Assembly: GCA_022774485.1 (NCBI GenBank)
Contig: JALFLX010000069.1
Location: 1 to 6,533 of the forward strand
Length of the DNA: 6,533 bases
Reading direction: 5' to 3'
From: Bacilli bacterium
GTDB taxonomy: Bacteria > Bacillota_I > Bacilli_A > RFN20 > CAG-288
Part shown: one piece after another, positions 1 through 5,900 of the stretch
Numbering within the stretch: position 1 is the first letter of the stretch
How the letters are laid out: each line of letters begins with the position of its first letter
Notes under the pieces: generated by a model
Database searches by the model: none
What the model was told of the DNA's origin: nothing
What the model saw: the letters and a program-made list of their open reading frames with translations, nothing else
Translations under genes and position numbers: made by a program

Positions 1-1
1 C

Positions 2-1399
2 ATCGCCTTTACCACCTGGCACGGATATAACTACGAAGACGCGGTTGTCATCTCTGAACGCTGTGTCTCTCAAGACCTCTTCACCAACCTCATCATCGAG
101 GAGTACACTTGCGATCGCCGCAAGACTAAGATCCGTGAAGAGGAATTCACAAGAAATATTCCTAACGTCTCCCCCGAGAAGCTCTCGCATCTCGATGAGG
201 AGGGTATTGTCTTATTAGGAACCGAGGTCAAAGAAGGCGAATATCTCGTCGGAAAGACCACCCCGAAAGGCGGCGATTCCTCCACTGAGACAAACAATGA
301 TCACTTGCTCAAATCCATCTTCTCCTCCAAGGCTGACGAGGATAAAGACTCCTCGCTCAAAGTCCCTCACGGAGGTGAAGGTATTGTCTTAGACATCAAG
401 AGATTCTCTCGCTCCAAAGGCGATGAGCTCCCTCCGGATGTCATCGAATCTGTCAAAGTCTTTGTCATCCAGAAGAGAAAGATTCAAGTCGGTGACAAGA
501 TGTCCGGACGTCACGGAAATAAAGGTGTTATCTCCAAGGTCTTACCGGTCGAGGATATGCCTTATCTCCCTGATGGAACTCCGGTCGACATCTTGCTCTC
601 CCCGATGGGTGTCCCTTCCCGTATGAACATCGGACAGGTTCTTGAAGTTCAGTTAGGTTATGCCTGCGAGAAGTTAGGCATCAAAGTCTCCACCCCTGTC
701 TTCGACGGTGCTTCCAACGAAGAGATCGCTCAGTTCATGGACAAAGCGAACATCGACTCCGATGGTAAGACTGTTCTCTACGATGGACAGACCGGTGAGA
801 GATTTGACTCTAGAGTCGCTGTCGGTGTCATGTACATGATCAAACTCGACCACATGGTCGAAGATAAGATCCACGCTCGTGCGACTGGTCCTTATTCTCT
901 TGTCACTCAGCAGCCGTTAGGCGGAAAAGCTCAAAACGGCGGTCAGAGATTCGGTGAAATGGAAGTCTGGGCTTTGGAAGCCTATGGCGCCGCCTACACC
1001 TTACAGGAGATGCTCACCATCAAGTCTGACGATATGGTCGGAAGAAATAAGACCTATGAAGCCATCTTGAAAGGCAATGAGATTCCGAAACCTAACATGC
1101 CGGAATCCACTCGCGTTCTCATCAAAGAGCTCCAGGGCTTAGCCATCAATGTCACCTTGTTAGATGACCGTCACCAGGAAATCAACATGAACACCCTCTC
1201 CGAAGATGCGGAGAGAGATTCCCGCAGAATTCATCACGATATTGTCAACTTCGACACCAAAAAAGAAGAGAGAGCGCGCGAGGATAGCCTCCGCAATCAC
1301 TTCCTTGATGAGGACGAAGAAGATATCGATGAATACGAGGAAGAAGACAACCAGCACGCAGAATCAGAATCGGATGAATCCGAGGATGATTACAATTAA
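2..1399 (+). CDS. rpoB: RNA polymerase beta subunit, 3' part (5' end outside window)
   Basis: This is the C-terminal part of the beta subunit of DNA-dependent RNA polymerase; 465 residues are visible, starting with the codon at position 2 and ending in TAA. The visible protein starts just after the usual rifampicin region with a WHGYNYED block, then IPNV and VGKTTPKG. The catalytic-centre segment GDKMSGRHGNKGVISK (visible residues 164-179) keeps the two lysines (K166 and K174) that match E. coli K1065 and K1073. Further on are GVPSRMNIGQ, the switch-region block GPYSLVTQQPLGGKAQ and GEMEVWALEAYGA, which contact the RpoC clamp. Two local oddities: AIFGEK is replaced by SIFSSK, and the F of KAQFGG is N. 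The last 30 residues (436-465) are an acidic tail with 19 Asp/Glu, typical in kind of Gram-positive RpoB but variable in sequence. It lies 14 nt upstream of rpoC, so the two are co-transcribed. The TTG at 305 is not the start, because the frame is open and homologous upstream to the window edge. Confidence 0.98.
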   Translation: MAFTTWHGYNYEDAVVISERCVSQDLFTNLIIEEYTCDRRKTKIREEEFTRNIPNVSPEKLSHLDEEGIVLLGTEVKEGEYLVGKTTPKGGDSSTETNNDHLLKSIFSSKADEDKDSSLKVPHGGEGIVLDIKRFSRSKGDELPPDVIESVKVFVIQKRKIQVGDKMSGRHGNKGVISKVLPVEDMPYLPDGTPVDILLSPMGVPSRMNIGQVLEVQLGYACEKLGIKVSTPVFDGASNEEIAQFMDKANIDSDGKTVLYDGQTGERFDSRVAVGVMYMIKLDHMVEDKIHARATGPYSLVTQQPLGGKAQNGGQRFGEMEVWALEAYGAAYTLQEMLTIKSDDMVGRNKTYEAILKGNEIPKPNMPESTRVLIKELQGLAINVTLLDDRHQEINMNTLSEDAERDSRRIHHDIVNFDTKKEERAREDSLRNHFLDEDEEDIDEYEEEDNQHAESESDESEDDYN

Positions 1400-1404
1400 G
1401 GAGG
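1398..1404 (+). promoter_or_regulatory. Shine-Dalgarno of rpoC overlapping the rpoB stop
   Basis: AAGGAGG begins on the last two bases of the rpoB TAA and stands 9 nt before the rpoC ATG at 1414. It fixes the rpoC start and suggests tight translational coupling between the two subunits. Confidence 0.93.
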
Positions 1405-1413
1405 TCTCATCGA

Positions 1414-4400
1414 ATGTTTGATCTCAATAAACTTCACTCCATCAAAATCAGCCTCGCCAGCCCTGAGCAGATCATCTCTTGGGGAAAAGGAGAGGTCACC
1501 AAGCCTGAGACGATCAACTACCGCTCTCAGAAACCGGAACCGGATGGATTGTTCTGTGAAAAAATCTTCGGTCCTTCTAAGGACTACGAGTGCCACTGCG
1601 GACGCTATAAGAAATCCTCTTATGCTGGCAAAGTCTGCGAAAAATGCGGCGTTGAGGTCACCCTCAAAGCCGTGAGAAGAGAGAGAATGGGCTACATCAA
1701 GCTCGTCTCTCCCTGCTCTCACATCTGGTATGTCAAAGGCGCGCCCAGCAAGATGGGCCTTGTCTTAGGCATCCCTCCCAAACAGTTAGAAGAAGTCATC
1801 TACTTTGTCTCTCACATCGTCATCAATCCTGGTATCTCTAAGATTCTCAAGAGCCGTCAGGTCCTTGACGAGAAAACTGCGAGAGAAGTTTTTGCGGAAG
1901 TTATCAGTAATGAAATCTTAGGCATCCGTGTCGCGGAGGGAACTCCCGACTTCGCAAGAGGCGAAGATATCGTTAAAAGAATCACAAACCGCAATCAGGC
2001 TTTCGACTTCCTCACTGTCAGCCGTTATATCAGCCGTTATTTAGGTTCCACGTTCGGAATCGGTGCGGAATCTGTTCAGAAACTCCTTGAGACCATCGAT
2101 CTTGATAAAGAGATCGAGATTGTTTCTGAAGAGTTGAAGAGCTCTACTGGCGACAAGAACCAAAAGAGAATCAAGGCCATCAAACGTCTTGAAGTTCTCA
2201 AATCGTTCCAGTCTTCTGGTGTCAAACCGCAGTGGATGGTCCTCAATGTCATCCCTGTCATCCCGCCGGAAATCCGTCCGATGATGCCTCTTGATGGCGG
2301 CCGTTACGCCACCTCTGACTTAAACGATCTCTATCGTCAAGTCATCATCAAAAACACCCGTCTCAAACGCGAATACGATGAGCATGCTCCGACTGTCATC
2401 CTTTTAAACGAGAAGCGTATGCTTCAGGAAGCAGTCGATGCTTTGATCGACAACGACCGTAGAAATAAGCCGTCCACCAACATCAACAACAATGTCTTGA
2501 AGTCTCTCTCCTCTTCCTTAAAAGGAAAACAGGGACGCTTCCGTCAGAACTTGTTAGGTAAGCGTGTCGACTATTCTGGCCGTTCTGTCATCGCTGTCGG
2601 ACCGACTCTCAACATGGATGAGTGCGGTCTCCCTCGCGAGATGGCTGTCCAGCTCTTCCGTCCGTTCATCGCCAGCTACCTCATGAAACAGAAGGATTCT
2701 CAGATCACTTCTCAGAGAACTGCTGATGAGCTCATCGCGAAGAAAGATCCTCGCGTCTATGATGCGATCGAGGCGATTGCCAAGAACCATCCCGTTCTTC
2801 TTAACCGCGCCCCGACACTTCACCGCTTAGGTATCCAAGCCTTCAAGCCGATCCTTATCGAAGGAAAGGCAATCCGTCTTCACCCGCTTGTCTGCCCTGG
2901 ATTCAACGCCGACTTCGACGGTGACCAAATGGCAGTTCATGTCCCGCTTTCAAGACAGGCTCAGGCCGAAGCGATGTCCTTGATGTTAGCAAACCGCAAC
3001 ATCTTAAAGCCTAGCGATGGTATGCCGATCTGCGTCCCGTCGCAGGATATGATCTACGGCAACTACTATCTCACTTTGGAAGATGATATCGCCATGGATG
3101 AGATGTATGCCAAATATTACGAGAAGAGAAATGACCCCGAGATGGCGGAGAAATTCCGCAGCTATGAGAAGTATGAAGGTAAGGTCTTCACCGATCCTGA
3201 CACTGCGATCTTAGCTTATCAGAACGGACTCATCACTTTGAGAACACGTATCTATGTCCCTGGCCGTTCTCTCCACAAGCTTGACTTCACCGAGAAACAG
3301 AATTCTTCTTACCTCCTCACCACTGTCGGAAAGTTGATCTTCAATAGAATCTTCCCGCAAGATTTCCCTTACATCAACTTCCCCTACATCGCGAAAGATG
3401 ACGATGGAAAGAAGAAAGCGAAGAAAGATCTAAACGCGAACTTCGAGCACACCCTCGACGAATTCTTTGTCACTGCTAGACAGGCTTATGAAGCTGTCAT
3501 TGCAACTGGCAAGTTCAAAGAGGATGATGACTTCGATGCATTCAAAGAATATTGCAAGCTTCAGCCTTTGCGCGCTCCGATTGATAAGAGCATCATCAAG
3601 ACCATGATGAGCAAGATCTTCCATCACTTCCACGAGTCTCCGGATAAGACCGCAGTTGTCTTAGATGCCTTCAAGAATCAAGGCTTCGACTACTGCACCA
3701 AATCCGGTCTCACCGTCTCCTTAGATGATATGGAGCCGTTAGAAGGAAGAGATCAAGTCTTCAAAGAAGGTGATGATCGTGTCAATAAGATCGAAGAGCT
3801 CTACGAATTAGGCTTCTATTCTGACGAGGAGCGCCACAACGCTGTCGTCAACACCTGGTCCGATATCAAGAAGAATGAGATGGGTAAACTCCTCTCTGAC
3901 CGTATGGCTTCTTCTCCTCGTAACCCGATGTTCATGATGATGCAGTCTGGTGCCCGTGGTTCTACCGATAACTACATGCAGTTGATCGGTATGAAGGGTT
4001 GTCCTCAGAAAGCGAACGGTGACGGTATCGAAATTCCGATTAAGTCCTGCTTCGCCGACGGTTTCTCCGTCTCTGAATACTTCTCTTCCACTCACGGTAC
4101 TCGTAAGAACGGTTCTGATACTGCGCTTAAGACCGCAGACTCTGGTTATCTTACCAGAAGACTTGTCGATGTCTCTCACAACGTCGTTGTCAGAGAAGAA
4201 GACTGCCACTGCGATCACGGCCTTGTCATCACTGATCTTGTCGACGGCAGCGAGTTGATCGCTTCCCTCAAAGATCGTTTGGTCGGTCGTTTCCCGATGA
4301 ATGATGTCATCGATGAGAAGAACGGTGAAGTCCTCGCTTCCAAAGACGAGTGCATGAGCGAGGAAACTGCGGATAGAATCGTTAAAGCCGGCATCAAAGC

Positions 4401-5403
4401 CGTTGAGATTCGCTCCGTCTTAACTTGTGAATCCGAAGATGGTATCTGTGTCAAGTGCTACGGCCGCAACCTTGCGACTGGTAAGCTTGTCAGAGTTGGT
4501 GATACTGTCGGTATTATGGCAGCTCAGAGTATCGGTGAACCTGGTACTCAGCTCACCTTGAAGAACTTCCACAACGGTGGTGTCGCTGGTCAACAAGACA
4601 TCACGACCGGTTTGCCTCGTGTTCAGGAGTTGTTAGAGGTCCGTCATCCTAAAACCAAGGGTCTTTCTATCATCACCCATATCGCGGGTGTGGTCAAAGA
4701 TATCCAACTCTCTGGTACTAGAATCGAATTCACGATTGCCAATGACTTAGAAGAAGAGACATACATCTCCTATCAAGGCGCCACCTCTTGTGTCAACAAG
4801 GGAGACGTCGTCAAAGCTGGTGATCCTCTTACCAAAGGTCATATCGATCCCAAGGAACTCTTGGAATGCTCCGACCTCAACACTGTGAGAAATTACATCA
4901 TCAAAGAGGTCAAGAGCGTCTATCGCTCCAACGCTGGTGTCGATATCTCCGACAAACACCTCGAGATCATCGTCCGCCAGATGACCAACAAGATCATGAT
5001 CATCAACGCGGGTGACACTCGCTTCTTACCTGGTCAGAAAGTCACCGATGTTCAGTTCACCAAAGAGAATGAATCTTACATTCTTCACCAGCAGAAACCT
5101 GCTGTCGGTAGACCGATCATCTTAGGTATCACCAAAGCAGCCTTAGAGACCGACTCCTTCCTCTCCGCCGCTTCGTTCCAGCAGACAACCTCTGTCTTGA
5201 CCGACGCTGCTATCAAAGGAAAAGAGGACTTCTTAAAAGGTCTCAAAGAGAATGTCATGATCGGTAAGCTCATCCCTGCCGGTACTGGCATTGAGCCGCT
5301 TCTCCCTGACTATGATGATGGAGAAGAAGGATTCCAAGGCGAGGATATCCAGCCGAAGAACACCTCTGCTGTCATCTCTGATTCTGACGAATTCTTACGT
5401 TAA
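1414..5403 (+). CDS. rpoC: RNA polymerase beta' subunit, complete
   Basis: This is the beta' catalytic subunit of RNA polymerase, 1329 residues; B. subtilis RpoC is about 1200. Domains in order: N-terminal clamp zinc ribbon (C60, C62, C75, C78); rudder at about 348-365; the GKQGRFRQNLLGKRVDYSGRS core block; the active-site loop NADFDGD (498-504), where D500, D502 and D504 bind catalytic Mg2+; F-loop (GMKGCPQKANG); bridge helix (about 890-920); second zinc site (C931, C1005, C1012, C1015); trigger loop (about 1045-1075, catalytic His 1053 equivalent to E. coli H936); then a Bacilli-type C-terminus containing ETDSFLSAASFQ and LKENVMIGKLIPAGTG. There is no large trigger-loop insertion as in proteobacteria. 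Unusual points are substitutions in rudder, F-loop, bridge-helix hinge and trigger loop, and two extra segments at about 557-589 and 659-716. The ATG start is fixed by the AAGGAGG site and by the usual family start. The identity is certain; what the changes do is not known. Confidence 0.99.
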   Translation: MFDLNKLHSIKISLASPEQIISWGKGEVTKPETINYRSQKPEPDGLFCEKIFGPSKDYECHCGRYKKSSYAGKVCEKCGVEVTLKAVRRERMGYIKLVSPCSHIWYVKGAPSKMGLVLGIPPKQLEEVIYFVSHIVINPGISKILKSRQVLDEKTAREVFAEVISNEILGIRVAEGTPDFARGEDIVKRITNRNQAFDFLTVSRYISRYLGSTFGIGAESVQKLLETIDLDKEIEIVSEELKSSTGDKNQKRIKAIKRLEVLKSFQSSGVKPQWMVLNVIPVIPPEIRPMMPLDGGRYATSDLNDLYRQVIIKNTRLKREYDEHAPTVILLNEKRMLQEAVDALIDNDRRNKPSTNINNNVLKSLSSSLKGKQGRFRQNLLGKRVDYSGRSVIAVGPTLNMDECGLPREMAVQLFRPFIASYLMKQKDSQITSQRTADELIAKKDPRVYDAIEAIAKNHPVLLNRAPTLHRLGIQAFKPILIEGKAIRLHPLVCPGFNADFDGDQMAVHVPLSRQAQAEAMSLMLANRNILKPSDGMPICVPSQDMIYGNYYLTLEDDIAMDEMYAKYYEKRNDPEMAEKFRSYEKYEGKVFTDPDTAILAYQNGLITLRTRIYVPGRSLHKLDFTEKQNSSYLLTTVGKLIFNRIFPQDFPYINFPYIAKDDDGKKKAKKDLNANFEHTLDEFFVTARQAYEAVIATGKFKEDDDFDAFKEYCKLQPLRAPIDKSIIKTMMSKIFHHFHESPDKTAVVLDAFKNQGFDYCTKSGLTVSLDDMEPLEGRDQVFKEGDDRVNKIEELYELGFYSDEERHNAVVNTWSDIKKNEMGKLLSDRMASSPRNPMFMMMQSGARGSTDNYMQLIGMKGCPQKANGDGIEIPIKSCFADGFSVSEYFSSTHGTRKNGSDTALKTADSGYLTRRLVDVSHNVVVREEDCHCDHGLVITDLVDGSELIASLKDRLVGRFPMNDVIDEKNGEVLASKDECMSEETADRIVKAGIKAVEIRSVLTCESEDGICVKCYGRNLATGKLVRVGDTVGIMAAQSIGEPGTQLTLKNFHNGGVAGQQDITTGLPRVQELLEVRHPKTKGLSIITHIAGVVKDIQLSGTRIEFTIANDLEEETYISYQGATSCVNKGDVVKAGDPLTKGHIDPKELLECSDLNTVRNYIIKEVKSVYRSNAGVDISDKHLEIIVRQMTNKIMIINAGDTRFLPGQKVTDVQFTKENESYILHQQKPAVGRPIILGITKAALETDSFLSAASFQQTTSVLTDAAIKGKEDFLKGLKENVMIGKLIPAGTGIEPLLPDYDDGEEGFQGEDIQPKNTSAVISDSDEFLR

Positions 5404-5411
5404 ACCCTTTC

Positions 5412-5437
5412 GGGGCTCCTTCGGGAGCCCCATTCTT
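5412..5437 (+). terminator. UUCG-capped hairpin between rpoC and tRNA-Gly (weak terminator or processing stem)
   Basis: A perfect 8-bp stem GGGGCTCC / GGAGCCCC (5412-5419 with 5424-5431) is closed by a very stable TTCG tetraloop, 8 nt after the rpoC stop. The tail is only ATTCTT before the first base of the tRNA, so the U-tract is poor. It may cause partial termination. It would also become the 3' end of rpoC mRNA after RNase P cuts at the tRNA 5' end, which would protect the message. Confidence 0.8.
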
Positions 5438-5511
5438 GCGGCCGTAGTTCAATGGTAGAACGATAGCTTCCCAAGCTGTATACACGGGTCCGATTCCCGC
5501 CGGTCGCTCCA
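5438..5511 (+). tRNA. tRNA-Gly, anticodon CCC (reads GGG), CCA encoded
   Basis: The gene is 74 nt and folds as a full cloverleaf: acceptor stem 5438-5444 with 5501-5507 (one G4-U69 wobble), D-arm GTTC/GAAC with G18G19, anticodon stem ATAGC/GCTGT, and loop TTCCCAA giving anticodon CCC at 5470-5472. Glycine identity marks are present: U73, C2-G71, G3-C70, C35 and C36. CCA is encoded at 5509-5511. The layout matches E. coli glyU (also CCC), including the 4-nt variable loop ATAC. Oddities: the T-loop is TCCGATT, with C at position 55 instead of the almost universal U, and the T-stem closing pair 49-65 is an A-C mismatch. The gene begins 34 nt after the rpoC stop with only 6 nt after a hairpin, so it has no visible promoter of its own and is probably co-transcribed with rpoBC. 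Confidence 0.96.
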
Positions 5512-5523
5512 TATGAAAACAAC

Positions 5524-5562
5524 AACTCTGGTACGATAAATATCAGAGTTTTTTTCTTTTTT
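5524..5562 (+). terminator. Strong Rho-independent terminator after tRNA-Gly
   Basis: The stem AACTCTG / CAGAGTT (5524-5530 with 5544-5550) can extend inward by three more pairs (G-U, U-A, A-U) around a 7-nt loop. It is followed by a run of T with one C interruption (5549-5562). It probably ends the whole rpoB-rpoC-tRNA transcript and marks the end of the GC-richer DNA. Confidence 0.92.
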
Positions 5563-5817
5563 AGAGGGTGAAAACGGCATTATTGTGCTAATTTTTTACG
5601 ATGTTTTCCTATTTTGACCATTATTGGTAAATTTCAAAGTGTATCAAAGTTGTTATTATGACTTGGGTCTCAACAACAAAATAAAACGAATGGTGGGATT
5701 CGCAATGTGTTAGATTTTAATATTGAAATTGAGAAAATGTATTAATTGGCGACAAAATTGGTGACAAAATTGTATAAAGAAAACTTAAAGAGCCTATTTA
5801 AATAAATAAAGTTTCAT
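5563..5817 (+). other. AT-rich intergenic stretch without a convincing gene
   Basis: No reading frame on either strand is long enough or has a start and ribosome site that I can defend. It contains a tandem repeat at 5744-5772 (listed separately), a small direct repeat CAAAGT-GTAT-CAAAGT at 5635-5650 and a small palindrome ACCA-TTAT-TGGT near 5618. I see no promoter with good -35 and -10 boxes here. The base composition resembles the ATPase gene downstream, not rpoBC, so this stretch probably belongs to the same accessory DNA. Confidence 0.7.
5744..5772 (+). repeat. 12-bp tandem repeat, about 2.4 copies
   Basis: The unit AATTGGYGACAA occurs twice in direct succession and begins a third time (AATTG), with a single C/T difference at 5750 versus 5762. 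The period is a multiple of three, and in one frame it reads IGDKIGDKIV followed by TAA, but stops close in front of it leave no intact gene. It shares the core GTGACA with the arms of the inverted repeat about 50 bp downstream. Confidence 0.85.
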
Positions 5818-5862
5818 TTATGTGTCACAAATTAAAAATAATTTCAAATTTGTGACACATAA
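5818..5862 (+). promoter_or_regulatory. 16-bp perfect inverted repeat, candidate operator of the ATPase gene
   Basis: The left arm TTATGTGTCACAAATT (5818-5833) is perfectly complementary to the right arm AATTTGTGACACATAA (5847-5862), with a 13-nt A/T-rich spacer. Each arm contains a 9-bp palindrome TGTGWCACA (5821-5829 and 5851-5859), and their centres are 30 bp apart, close to three helical turns. The right arm includes the -35 box of the ATPase promoter, so a protein bound here would be expected to block transcription. There is no T-run after it, so it is not a usual terminator. The operator role is inferred from its position and symmetry. Confidence 0.75.
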
Positions 5863-5881
5863 TCGATTTTTGCGATATAAT
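5852..5881 (+). promoter_or_regulatory. Sigma-A-type promoter of the ATPase gene
   Basis: The -35 box GTGACA (5852-5857, five of six to TTGACA) and a perfect -10 box TATAAT (5876-5881) are separated by 18 bp. Transcription would start near 5888, giving a leader of only about a dozen bases before the ATG. The -35 box lies inside the right arm of the inverted repeat. Confidence 0.85.
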
Positions 5882-5889
5882 GAACGTGT

Positions 5890-5894
5890 GGTGA
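5890..5894 (+). promoter_or_regulatory. Ribosome binding site of the ATPase gene
   Basis: GGTGA matches the 3' part of the Shine-Dalgarno consensus and stands 6 nt before the ATG at 5901. It supports that start, although the match is short and, with the very short leader, may give modest translation. Confidence 0.65.
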
Positions 5895-5900
5895 AAGTCT

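Noticed and set aside
305..1399. A separate 364-residue protein starting at TTG 305
   Set aside because: The frame is open from position 2 and the upstream residues match RpoB, so this is an internal leucine codon.
3808..4218. A 136-codon open frame on the minus strand, and similar ones at 1396-1722 and 2554-2823
   Set aside because: They lie opposite strongly conserved rpoC sequence, have no ribosome sites and show no family features; they are shadows of rpoC codon bias.
1..5403. Mollicutes genetic code with TGA as tryptophan
   Set aside because: All tryptophans in conserved places are TGG and no in-frame TGA interrupts rpoB or rpoC, so the standard code fits.
5790..5833. A divergent promoter on the minus strand using the left arm of the inverted repeat
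   Set aside because: GTGACA is present, but the best -10 at normal spacing is only TATTTA, and no minus-strand gene follows.
5818..5862. The inverted repeat as a transcription terminator or transposon end pair
   Set aside because: No T-run follows either arm, the repeat overlaps a good promoter, and no transposase or target duplication is visible.
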